Assembly (NCBI GenBank): GCA_029582165.1
Contig: CM055870.1
Location: forward strand, 19,446,832-19,510,831
Direction of reading: 5' to 3'
Source of the DNA: Portulaca oleracea
Taxonomy: Eukaryota; Streptophyta; Magnoliopsida; Caryophyllales; Portulacaceae
Length of the DNA: 64,000 bases
Position 1 is the stretch's first letter. Each line of letters opens with the position of its first letter. Of the stretch, positions 23,301 to 31,206 are shown one piece after another. The notes under the pieces are model-generated. The model was not told the DNA's origin and made no database searches. It saw nothing but the letters and a program-made list of their open reading frames with translations. Both the position numbers and the translations under genes were made by a program.

Positions 23301-26300
23301 GACCTAGGTCATCTCCTTTATTTGGCGCGTTTATGTACGTGTAACTTAACATAGCTATTGAATGGATGTTCAATTCATGTCATGTCTGAAATTGGTATAG
23401 TTAGTGCCTAGCTAGCTACGAGTGGTCAGTTGAATAATTCGATAATCGCTACATATATGGTACGGTTGTCAACAAACCCTAGAAGGCCTTTTCCACTTTG
23501 TTGTCAGTAACTGCTGCTAACGAAAAATTATTTTTAGCCTAACCGAAAATTCGATAATTGCTACATATATGGTACGCCAAGGGAAGCTTTGTATTATTTT
23601 TTATGTTGGAGGAGAGGGTTGGCTGGTACTATATGTTGGATTGTGAGCACAGAATTTATTATATTGTTATGATACCAAAACAGTAAAATAAGCACAACTT
23701 AAAATATATCCAACATATGGATTTTTTCTATTTTCAATTATCCGGATATATTTAAAGCAACATTCTTATAACAATTGCCATAGCATTAAAAATAAGCAAC
23801 CTCACTAGAAATGTTGCCTTTGTGATTTATGGCAACGATCTCATAACTGTTACTACGGAATCTTAGTCGCAACGCTGATGAATTCGTTACCTTTTCGTAA
23901 GCAACATTCCTATGGCTGTTGCCATAGCATTATAAAAAGCAACGCCTCTAGACATGTTGCCTATGTGAGTTAAGGCAACGGTCCCTTAACTGTTATTACG
24001 AAAACTATTCAACAAATAAAGCACTGTTGCCTTAGGGTATATAAGGCAACAATTCTTATACTGTTGTAATCCGAGGCGTTGCCTTAGGCCCTTTATGTTG
24101 TAGTGACTCTAGCCTCCAAAAGAAGCAAGTTCAAAGAATCCATACTACGAAGATATGAAAACAGGAGCTCACTGAAAAATCCCCATGCTTGCTCAATATC
24201 CATCTCACCCTGTATTTTGAAAAGAATCCCTAAATTTAGCATCATTAAGGGTGTTGAAGAGACTAATTATATCTAGGTGCATTTAATTTATGCTATCTTT
24301 GGAGGTAAGTTTTTGTGTGCAAGACAAGGTGTTGGACGATCTGATATCTAATATAGTAGTCTTATTATTGAATTAAAAAAATTAAAAGAGACCAAATCTG
24401 ATATGGTTTTCCATATTAAGTTAGGATTGTTATTTGTGTTTTCAGTTAACTTGACATACGTTGTCTGAAAATTGTAATTGTGCTATTAGTTATGTTAACA
24501 CATGTTTTATTACAATATTATGTGGACCTGAACTCCACCACTCAAAAAGAGGAGAGGGTAATTAACTACAAAGTTCTAGTCACCTTGTATTTTTATTCAA
24601 GATTGTCGATGTGTCTTATTACTGCAACAGAAGTTCGTGAGACCAAATGCTCTAGATTAACCAAATTGAATCTATTGCATCTTACTCAAAACATGCAAAC
24701 CAAATTTTTCAAAAAATGATCTTCTAGGAGGGTTTTGAATGAGTTTTTCCATTATAATATGGTTCAAAGTTGAGTCAAAATTAGTGCTCCGGCCTAGACA
24801 ATTGTGGAAGAGGAACAGTCGGGTGCGTAGTTTCATTTGTTCATGCTCTGACAAATGCTCTTCAGCTCTATGCCAAGAAAGTATTGTGAGAAGTACTGAA
24901 AATACATCAAAGACTAATTAGTGATGAACTAATGACTAATGAACAACGTCAAATTTGGGTTTTTTGCATTTTAGACCCTGTATTTTGAGGGTATTTACAA
25001 TCTGGACCCCCATGTTTCAAAGTTTACAATTTGGGCCCTATACAATATGGACCCAAAAAATTTAGCCCAAAGTTAAGTTTGACTCCGGTGAAGACCAAAA
25101 TCTTGCATAAACTGACCGATTTACCCTTATTTCATTTATTCATTTATTTTGAATTTCCTTTTGAAACTGACTAGACTGAAGACTTCAATTTCACAGCCCA
25201 TACGCATATCCCACCCTTAGTGACTATTCAACTCAAAACTCCCAGAAAACCGAATAAATGAAGGGTAAATTTGGAAGTACAGAAATAATTAAGGGGCAAC
25301 TTTGGAAGGAAAAATCAGTCAAACTAAAATAAGGGCCTCTTTTTGCCGGACCCCTCTAATTATGTCCAAATTGTTGCCGGAAACAAAGTATAGGGTCCAA
25401 ATTGTAAACTTTGAAACATGCGGGTCCAGATTGTAAATACCCCAAAATACAGGGTTCAAAAAGCAAAAATTTAGCACAACTTATGTTAAGTTAGCAGTTG
25501 CGTTTTCATGACTTTCTCAATGTTGTTTTCGTACGATTTAAAATTTAGTGGTTGATTTTATACTATTCCTATTTGATATTTATCATCGGGTTTTTCTTCA
25601 ATCTTGCTTGCAGACCCAATGCATGCTGGATCAACTAACTGATCTTCAGACGAATGTAAGTCGATCAGTAGATTGAGTATCATCCCTTTTCGTTAGTAAC
25701 TAAACTCATTATCGACCGCTTATGCTTCATAAGTCAATGCAAATTCCCTGCAGGAGCATTTGCTCAACGAAGCAAACATGAGTCTTAAACACAAGGTAAG
25801 TTTCCATTGCCAATTAAGACAAGTAGAATATTGAACAAGAGATGTATAATTTTATTTAACGTATGTTTTTTTAGGGTTATTTGCATTTTGAACCCGAAGT
25901 ATAAGGGTATTTATTTTCTGGATCTTTAGTTCTCATTGTTTATTTTTAGGACCCTAAAGTTTATAGGTTGAATAAAAAAAAAATCCTAAAGCTTGTAGGT
26001 TGAAAAAAAGGTTCGTATATTGTTTTTCTTTTTTTTTCCCATGTTTGAATTTATCTTCCGATTAGCGCCACACTTCAGAACTAAGGTTAAAACTAATATT
26101 AAAGTTGTAATACACCTCTCTTATTCATGCCAAAACTACTTAGACCATGTACTTCAGAGTCTAATTAGTTCCGACATGAATAAGAGAGGTATATTATAGC
26201 TTCAATATCAGTTTTAACTTTAGTCTTTAAGTTTGACACTAATCGGGGGATAAATTCAAACATGGAAAGAAAAAGAAAAACAATACACGAGCCTTTTTTC

Positions 26301-26923
26301 AACCTACAAACTTTAAGATCCTTTTTGTTCAACCCATAAATTTTAGGGTCCCAAAAATAAACAATGAAAACTAAGGGTCTAAAAAATAAATACCCCTATA
26401 CTTCACCGTCCAAAATGCAAATAACCCATGTTTTTTTATGAAAAGTAATGAGGGAATAGAAATAGTTTATGAATTAAATTATGCATGATCAAAGGTGTGT
26501 GATTTCTTTTGCATACGTAGCTGATTGAAGCAAGTCAAATGACCTCTCTTCAATGGAATGGACATCAGGAAATGGCTTATGAAAGACAACCTTCTCAGCC
26601 TCAGCCCGATGGCTTCTTTCATCCTTTGGAATGTGAACCCACACTCCAAAATGGGTATGCAACTTACAACTAATCTACTGAAAAAAGTAGCAGAAGAAAA
26701 AAAAAAGTTTACAACTATTTCTTTTAAAGTCCATTACAATCTAAGCTAAAAAAAAATACATCATGTTTATAGCTATTAAGATTATGGAAAAGAATTCACC
26801 AACTTGATTATAACAACATTTGGTTTATATGTACGGAATTACATATATCATCAGTCTGATTCATTAAGCATTGCAGAAGCTGGACCAAGCTTGAATAATT
26901 TCGTGGCTGGTTGGCTACCGTGA
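11737..26923 (+). CDS. SEP3-like: SEPALLATA3/FBP2-like MADS-box transcription factor (type II MIKC), eight exons
   Basis: The spliced product has a complete MIKC layout. MADS domain: residues 1-60 ([20 protein letters not shown] start, [20 protein letters not shown] core). I region: 61-88. Keratin-like K domain: about 89-172 ([38 protein letters not shown]). C domain: carries [14 protein letters not shown], the SEP motif. Exon ends are 11921, 15056, 17003, 17225, 25655, 25795 and 26654, all with GT-AG borders and phases matching SEP genes. SEP proteins bind CArG boxes as nuclear tetramers with other floral MADS proteins and specify petals, stamens, carpels and meristem determinacy. Exon 6 ([14 protein letters not shown]) and the tail [14 protein letters not shown] point to the SEP3/FBP2 clade. 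The full product would be 242 residues, but the exon 8 acceptor AG is absent. Read-through of intron 7 would stop at 26673 (222 residues). Intron 4 is 8.4 kb owing to transposons. Confidence 0.9.
12837..12858. repeat. (CT)n microsatellite in intron 1
   Basis: Eleven CT units within the first intron of the SEP3-like gene. Likely polymorphic; no other role evident. Confidence 0.9.
13331..13482. repeat. 76-bp tandem duplication in intron 1
   Basis: The segment starting AAAGTTATGATTTAAA at 13331 recurs exactly 76 bp later (13407) and ends at 13482 with CTCGACAT. Only a few substitutions separate the copies, so this is a recent duplication at the edge of an older repeat block. Confidence 0.9.
13483..14047. 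repeat. Diverged ~150-bp tandem repeats in intron 1
   Basis: Four units begin near 13483, 13629, 13789 and 13938. Each carries, in order, a 'tattac/ttataaatgaaaa' segment, 'gctcaaaattcgtatttga', 'atcctatcatattataaag' and 'gaattttgctttatagtttcaattag'-like blocks. They are much more diverged than the adjoining 76-bp duplication. No coding potential. Confidence 0.65.
14048..14461. repeat. Compound (GT)n/(GA)n microsatellite in intron 1
   Basis: About 410 bp alternate between (GT)n runs and (GA)n runs at least eight times, with short GCGC and ATAGAT interruptions. The block is strictly strand-asymmetric: G-rich on the coding strand and C-rich on the other. Apparent ORFs in this region, on both strands, are low-complexity artefacts. 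Confidence 0.95.
14978..15056 (+). CDS. SEP3-like: SEP3-like exon 2 (I region)
   Basis: Acceptor GTTACAG at 14977, donor GTATGT after 15056. Encodes [19 protein letters not shown] and then ASAREAL, the intervening region that helps set dimerisation specificity. 79 nt, the size expected in SEP genes. Confidence 0.93.
15095..15308. mobile_element. Stowaway-like MITE in intron 2
   Basis: Ends TTCATCCGTCCTAAATTAAT and ATTAATTTGGAACGAAGGAG are imperfect inverted complements, and the pairing extends inward (AATTTTGATCGTTAAT/ATTAACGGTCAAAATT). TA precedes the element. It lies 40 bp downstream of the exon 2 donor. Non-coding. Confidence 0.75.
15689..15958 (+). mobile_element. SMART-type miniature LTR retrotransposon, 270 bp, in intron 2
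   Basis: Two direct repeats of 68-69 bp (15689-15756, TGTTAGAGTATAAAACTATG start; 15890-15958) both begin TG and end CACA. Immediately after the left repeat, TAGTATTAGAGCTAGAT is a degraded form of the initiator-tRNA primer site. AAGAGGGTG before the right repeat serves as polypurine tract. Flanks CATAT and CATAC match at four of five positions. With no coding capacity and a 133-bp interior, it is near the lower size limit described for LTR retrotransposons. Confidence 0.85.
16936..17003 (+). CDS. SEP3-like: SEP3-like exon 3 (K domain, first helix)
   Basis: Acceptor ATGCAG at 16935, donor GTTAGT after 17003. Encodes [19 protein letters not shown] plus RTQ and two bases of the next codon. The heptad pattern fits the first K-domain helix. 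Confidence 0.93.
17126..17225 (+). CDS. SEP3-like: SEP3-like exon 4 (K domain)
   Basis: Acceptor TATATAG at 17125, donor GTATCA after 17225, 100 nt. Encodes [19 protein letters not shown] and then [14 protein letters not shown]. The GEDLGxLSxKELxxLE block is the family signature of the tetramerisation region. Confidence 0.93.
17583..17988. repeat. 203-bp tandem duplication in intron 4
   Basis: Two copies (17583-17785 and 17786-17988) begin AAACCAGTAAACATTCCC and end TGTTACTTGACCCAG. They differ at only a handful of positions. The unit is more GC-rich than the intron and contains 'gatccaggtatagccccgtc'. No coding potential was recognised. Confidence 0.92.
18402..18921. mobile_element. Long fold-back MITE, MULE-type family B (copy 1), intron 4
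   Basis: Begins GGGTTATTTGTATTTTGGGC and ends GTCCAAAATGCAAATAACCCC. The arms pair over nearly the whole 520 bp around a centre near 18635. It is flanked by the 9-bp direct repeat ACAAAATTG (18393-18401 and 18922-18930). A 9-bp duplication with long inverted ends is typical of Mutator-like elements. Non-coding. Confidence 0.85.
18954..19317 (-). pseudogene. LINE ORF2 fragment, zinc-binding RT domain (zf-RVT), interrupted by a CACTA
   Basis: On the minus strand the frame contains [20 protein letters not shown], the C-x2-C...H-x4-C pattern of the zf-RVT domain that follows the reverse transcriptase in plant LINEs. Upstream, [17 protein letters not shown] matches the start of that domain. A short direct repeat of CATGAGTCATGA type (19224-19248) adds a frame disruption. 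Reading on across the CACTA insertion, minus-strand sequence from 24109 ([20 protein letters not shown] region) resumes the element. The CACTA therefore landed inside an older LINE remnant. Confidence 0.7.
21930..22320 (-). pseudogene. Gene-like fragment inside the CACTA element
   Basis: This segment is distinctly more GC-rich than the rest of the CACTA. On the minus strand it has a leader ending at an ATG (22133-22135) and the frame [20 protein letters not shown], then [12 protein letters not shown]. The peptide has the flavour of the N-terminus of plant GATA factors (an acidic segment with an FSVDxxxDxS-like motif), but this is a weak resemblance. The frame ends at 21932 without further domains. 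It is best explained as a first-exon fragment captured from a host gene. It could equally be a remnant of the element's own gene. Confidence 0.4.
22452..22686. mobile_element. Stowaway-like MITE nested in the CACTA
   Basis: Starts CTCCCTCCGTTTTTTTTTCA and ends AAAAAAACGGAGGGAG, perfect terminal complements, with TA on both sides (22450-22451, 22687-22688). Tc1/mariner-type target duplication. Non-coding. Confidence 0.9.
24957..25467. mobile_element. Fold-back MITE related to family B, intron 4
   Basis: The left end (GGGTTTTTTGCATTTTAGAC, then ATTTACAATCTGGACCC and AAAGTTTACAATTTGG) pairs with the right end (GGTCCAGATTGTAAATACCCC, GGGTTCAAAAAGC). The arms are about 120 bp and the interior carries no ORF. 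AAATTT occurs on both sides, but the duplication is not clean. The terminal sequence is a cousin of family B (GGGTTATTTGCATTTTGGAC). Confidence 0.7.
25614..25655 (+). CDS. SEP3-like: SEP3-like exon 5
   Basis: Acceptor CTTGCAG, donor GTAAGT, 42 nt. Encodes [14 protein letters not shown], the second K-domain helix. It is separated from exon 4 by 8388 bp, most of it transposon-derived. Confidence 0.92.
25754..25795 (+). CDS. SEP3-like: SEP3-like exon 6
   Basis: Acceptor CCTGCAG, donor GTAAGT, 42 nt. Encodes [14 protein letters not shown], the end of the K domain. It starts only 98 bp after exon 5. Confidence 0.92.
25874..26427. mobile_element. Long fold-back MITE, family B (copy 2), intron 6
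   Basis: Begins GGGTTATTTGCATTTTGAAC and ends GTCCAAAATGCAAATAACCC. It is flanked by an 11-bp direct repeat ATGTTTTTTTA (25863-25873 and 26428-26438). Element plus duplication account for 565 of the 725 bp of intron 6, so the original intron was about 160 bp. Confidence 0.88.
26521..26654 (+). CDS. SEP3-like: SEP3-like exon 7 (C domain, SEP motif)
   Basis: Acceptor ATACGTAG at 26520. Encodes [20 protein letters not shown], then a Q/P-rich stretch and [13 protein letters not shown]. The donor GTATGC follows GG at 26653-26654, the usual phase-2 junction inside the last SEP motif. If this donor is not used, translation continues YATYN and stops at TAA 26671-26673. Confidence 0.88.
26845..26923 (+). 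CDS. SEP3-like: SEP3-like exon 8 (terminal), expected acceptor missing
   Basis: Encodes [19 protein letters not shown] and VAGWLP, then TGA at 26921-26923. The [14 protein letters not shown] end is the conserved SEP3/FBP2 C-terminus. The two bases before the expected first exon base (26843-26844) are AT, not AG. The nearest AG, at 26853-26854, gives a frameshift (GLIH then stop). An AG at 26867-26868 would keep the frame and drop eight residues. An upstream AG at 26771-26772 gives GY then stop. Confidence 0.7.
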
Positions 26924-27200
26924 TAAAATAAGATGGTGCATTTTATGGGGGGCACATAAAACTATATAGATGGTTGTGAATCTGACTCTTAATAATTCAC
27001 ACCACTATATGTATCAATATTGTCACTGTGTAAGTCTCTGTGTTATGTATCTGTTTGTTAGTGTGTGACTGCGTGAGAACATTGGCTTTAGTGAGTTTAT
27101 ATTTGAAAGTTTTCTTTGTACATACTTGTATTAGTAAATATGGATGAAGTGTAAAAACTGGTTTACCCCCCATCAGTTGTTTCTAGCTTGAAATTAAAGT
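26924..27200 (+). other. Probable 3' untranslated region of the SEP3-like gene
   Basis: T-rich sequence with TTTGTAC and TTAGTAAATA signals after the exon 8 stop. No canonical AATAAA is evident near a clear cleavage site, so the 3' end is approximate. Confidence 0.4.
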
Positions 27201-27370
27201 GGTCTTGTTAAGGTAACCTCTATCTATACTAATTTGTTGGTGTTCCATATTAATAGTGTATTTGGATTTAGTTTAGAGGGGAAATGGAAGGAAAGAGAGG
27301 GTAACATAATGGAGGGAACAGAATAGGAGGAAAATGATTAGGGTTGACCTTGTTTAGATATATTAATGAG

Positions 27371-27891
27371 GGAAAATTGGATTTTAATAATTGGATGACA
27401 ATAATTTCTACTTTCAATTTGTATTCTGGTGATCCAAAAAAAATTGTATTGTAGTGGTACTAAATCCATCACCACATTGTTTTTATTTTTTTCATGCATA
27501 CCTCATATTGTTTTTGTTTTTTCGTTCCTGCCCCCCAGATAGGTAATGGAGTGTAGTTACTAAAATATTTTTTAAATTATTATTTTTCGATTCCGAGCAA
27601 TTATTATGATTTTTAAAAGGAATAAAATTGAAAAAACAAAAAAAAAATTGAAAGAAAAAAATTAAAAGAAATTGGGAGAAATGTCGTAAATTCATTAAAA
27701 ATTGTGGTAAAGTAATATACAAAGTTTTGAATTAAATGCAACACAAAACCTATGATATTTAGGGTATACTTTCGATTATGTCCCACTACAATACAATTTA
27801 TTTTTTTTTTGGACCACCAGAATATAAATTTAAAGTAGGGATTATTGTCATCCAATTTACAAAAGTAGGGATTATTAGAATCCAATTTTCC
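27371..27891. mobile_element. Long-TIR MITE, MULE-type family C, downstream of the SEP3-like gene
   Basis: Begins GGAAAATTGGATTTTAATAA and ends TTATTAGAATCCAATTTTCC. The arms extend about 100 bp and include GTATTGTAGTGG/CCACTACAATAC. It is flanked by a perfect 10-bp direct repeat TATTAATGAG (27361-27370, 27892-27901). The termini resemble those of the Pack-MULE at 49816-51335 (GGGAAATTAGATTCTAATAA), and so does the target (TATTAATAA there). Non-coding. Confidence 0.88.
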
Positions 27892-27901
27892 TATTAATGA
27901 G

Positions 27902-28807
27902 GGTTTTTTGTATTTTTGGACCTTCTATTTTAGGGTAATTAATTTTCTGGATCATTGGACCTTAAAGTTTATGTGCTGAATAAAAAATGACGTTAAAGTT
28001 TGTCGGCTGAAAAAAAGTACATGTCCAGTTCTTCTTTTTCTTCCCATGTGTGGATTTCTTTCCCAACTGGCAACAAACATCAATAATAAGGTTGACACTG
28101 ATATTAGCTATAATACACCTCTTTTATTGATGTCGGAACTACTTTAGACCTAAGTACCCTTAGGAGTAGCCCAAACGTACTTTAGGTCCAAGCTATAATA
28201 CAGATCAATTACAAAGGGATTAATGGGTAAGATGGTCATTACAAAGTGTATTATAACTTCAATATCAGTTTTAACCTTAGTCATAAAATTTGACATCAAT
28301 CAGTATTTAATAAGTTTTAACAATTAGGCCATGTTTGGTAAAATTAGTTTGTTAGATACCGAAAAATATTTAATAAGTGACAGATAAAATGGAAAGAAGT
28401 GAGTAAGATTAAAACTGATATTAGAGTAATAATACACTTTACGATGGTCATCTTACCTATAATCTCATTGTAATTGATCCGTGTTTGACCCTTGGACCTA
28501 AAGTATGTTTTGGCTGCTCCCAAGGGTACTTAGATGTCTAAATAGCTCCAACATGAATAAGAGAGGTATCTTATAGTTTCAATATCAGTTTTTACCTTAA
28601 TCCTAACATTTGACACTAATCGGGAAAGAAATTCAAACATGGAAAAAAAAGAGAAGAACGAGATACAACTTTTTCTTTCAGCTCACAAACTTTAAGGTCC
28701 TTTTTATTCAGCTCATAAACTGTAAGGTCCTAAAAATTAACATTGAAAACAAGGGTTCAGAAATTTAATTACCTTAAAATGAAAGGTCTAAAATGCAAAA
28801 TACTCTT
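27902..28807. mobile_element. Long fold-back MITE, family B (copy 3), abutting family C
   Basis: Begins GGTTTTTTGTATTTTTGGAC and ends GGTCTAAAATGCAAAATACT. The flanks TTAATGAG (27894-27901 and 28808-28815) are identical, and the left one is also the right target duplication of the neighbouring family C element. This copy is longer (906 bp) than the other two because its palindromic centre (28140-28510) is expanded. Confidence 0.78.
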
Positions 28808-28815
28808 TTAATGAG

Positions 28816-30067
28816 GGGAAAGGAAGGGAAGTATTCAAATTCTTTCCTTCCTTCTCATTTTGACTGTTAAAAAAAGCAAGGTGAATGGAGGAGAACGGGG
28901 GTTAAGTAGTTCTATCTCTCTCTTGAAAAGATTTACTTGTACACCACGGCTTGAGTTTCGAGACCGCTCGCTCATCTTCTCTACCCATAAACCATAGTCG
29001 TTAGAGACCGTCGCACTGCCCTCCCACAAGGTCCTTCCTCTGATTGTCAAGTCGTGCGTGCCCCCTGTGGCTCGGTCTTCTCTATCTTTTCTGCTCCTGA
29101 CGCCACTGGTGATTTTCTTGACCGCCACTTCTCTTCCTCTTCTATTGTGGTGGGTTCTTGGCTATCGTGGCCTTTATTTAATTAGTATGTGGTTGTTTTT
29201 GTATTTCCTGAATGCGTGGTGGTGGAGACTCTAGGCTATGGCAAATCTGCTTCCTGTCATTCAATCTAGGTGTGAAGAATTAAGTGGTGAGTTATCTTAT
29301 ATTAGTCCCATCCTTTTCTTTTGCTAGTTGCTCCCTTTTTTGTGAATGTGTTGCCCCTAAATCAGGCTAGTGAAATAATAAGACTAAGGATCATCCTAAT
29401 TACTATCATTTTCTTCTGCCATGACCTTGTTACATGTTTTTGAGCTATTTAAAGGGATCATATTAAATTTCTATCATGCACTTGAGGGGTTAGCTCCACA
29501 TTGACATAGACAAGTATAAGACCATCCGATTACAACCCTAAGCCCTAATCCCTAAACTTAAGCTAAGTTTAATTTTGATGCATAATAGACTTGGTCGTTA
29601 AATAATAGTCTAGTAAGTATGGGTACCAAAAAGAAAAGGTTTCGGATCCAGATGTTGGAATACTTACCAGTTATGTTAAGGCCATCATTAAGTACATATT
29701 GAGAGGTTGATTATTTAAAAATGTGAATTATTTTTTAGAAAATAATATTAATGTTAATCACACGGATCTGTCAAAAAATTATATATTGGATTTAATTATC
29801 GAATCCAAAATTCTATAGATGAAAAATTAGAACTCAAGGACACCCAATACATTTTGACAATTCATTTCCAATTTAATGTTTGAATTTAATATTTTATTTT
29901 TCTATATCGTAAACACAAATAAAATTCTATAGAAGTAGAGACCCTTCAAGGTTTAAACTCCTTCCCTTTCAATTTGCTCTAGTTAGGTGATTTTTTTTTT
30001 GCTCATTTGGTCAGCTCATCCAAAACATATTTGTTACTTATGGCATTTAAATTAAAATATAGCAAAT
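28816..30067. other. Intergenic, no supported gene
   Basis: The segment 28880-29160 is GC-richer and open on the minus strand (28835-29128), but the translation has no recognisable domain and looks like a shadow of a non-coding or captured region. The part at 29420-29520 ('ctgccatgaccttgtta', 'gttagctccacattgacata') is a diverged copy of the tandem repeat unit found at 57-60 kb. Confidence 0.45.
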
Positions 30068-30211
30068 GTATTTAATGGAGTATTTCAAGAATTAAAAGGC
30101 TAAGGAAATTCATTATATAAGTTAAGAGTTGACCAGGAAGGTCAAATATAAGCATATGAGTTGGAAGTGGTTCAACATGGACCGCGTTTGTTTGAACACG
30201 GGTTGTGTTGG

Positions 30212-30838
30212 CCAGTGGCGGATCCAGGATTCAAAGTCAGTGGTGTCAGATAATTTTTTTTTAAAAAATTGCACACAAATAAGCGCTAAAATAAATGTCA
30301 AAATATAACCAATTCATGATAACCTAATACATAAATGTCAAAGTGCTAAAAATGATATTAAATTCAATCAAGAGAAAGGAGTATAATTCGATTTATAAGT
30401 GTGTAAACAACAGTTTAACAAAATTTGCTTAAACTAGTACTCAGACCCGTGCGCTGCACGAGACGCAAGTAAAGCATACGTATTGTTGAAAACATTACCG
30501 AAGTTATATTTAAAATAATAAAAAAAATCAATAATGAAAAATAAAAAGAATAGTTTTCTTATTTAAAAGAATGAAAAAAAACAATAGTGCATATGAAAAA
30601 AAGTGAAAAGAAATCAAAAGAACTTATGAAGTGGCGGCACCTAGGATCGAACCTGCGACCTACTCATCCAGACACTTCCTACTGTTTGCACGCGCAAAAA
30701 CCACCCTGCCACTCACTCTTTTATGATCATTTGTGGTGTCAGTTTGCATATAATCAAATCTTTTTCTTTTTCTTTTTTCTAAACAGATTTTTTTTTTCAA
30801 AATTTTAGTGGTGTCAATTGACACCACTACAACCGTCC
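30212..30838. mobile_element. Insertion within the left LTR of Copia element 1
   Basis: Alignment with the right LTR shows about 625 extra bases between GTGTTGG and AGTAGCTCAAG. The insert begins CCAGTGGCGGATCCAGGATT and ends TGGTGTCAATTGACACCACT plus about ten bases. AGTGGTGTCA occurs near both ends in direct orientation, with an inverted copy at the right end. No ORF with a known domain. Superfamily unclear, since no clean target duplication is visible. Confidence 0.6.
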
Positions 30839-31206
30839 AAGTAGCTCAAGTTAAATATGCACAAGATGATACGTTTTGTGGCAGTCTGGCGCGGGTCGTG
30901 TTTTAGTCAACACGACCCGTGTTGATGTTCAGCAGTGAGAGATTCAAATTTCCTTTATTTAACCTTGATTATTGATACACGGGGAATATTATTTGGATTA
31001 TTCTTGATTGACCCACTTGGTCAATGATGATCCCTTGATCATGGTATCAATCCAGCTCCTAAGGTGTTGAACTATGATTGGCAAGAATTGGATACTCCTA
31101 AGCACTATAAATAGGGGATAAATTCCATTCATCCAATACACCACAATCACTCTTCTTTCTTCCCAGAGAGCTTCAGCAAAACTCCTAAGGTGTTGAACTA
31201 CAACAA

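Larger units (their letters stand above)
19321..24105. mobile_element. Non-autonomous CACTA (EnSpm/CMC) element, 4.8 kb, intron 4
   Basis: The termini are CACTACAACATAAATGGCCT and its complement AGGCCCTTTATGTTGTAGTG. They are flanked by the 3-bp duplication ACT (19318-19320, 24106-24108), as the superfamily requires. Both subterminal regions (19330-19830 and 23750-24100) are packed with AAGGCAACGGT/CAACAGT-type repeats in both orientations. Such repeats in CACTA elements serve as binding sites for the accessory protein. No transposase was found. An acidic Asp/Glu-rich minus-strand stretch ending in a stop (20155-20215) may be the tail of a lost element protein. A Stowaway-like MITE and a gene-like GC-rich fragment lie inside. 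A further CACTA-like terminus (TTGTTGTAGTG at 23209-23219) hints at a nested or recombined element. Confidence 0.92.

Noticed and set aside
28835..29128. 97-residue minus-strand ORF in a GC-richer block
   Set aside because: No domain, no context of neighbouring coding segments, and composition explains the open frame.
30640..30665. GGATCGAACCTGCGACC resembling the T-arm of a tRNA on the minus strand
   Set aside because: No acceptor, D or anticodon arm can be formed around it; it lies in an insertion within the Copia LTR.
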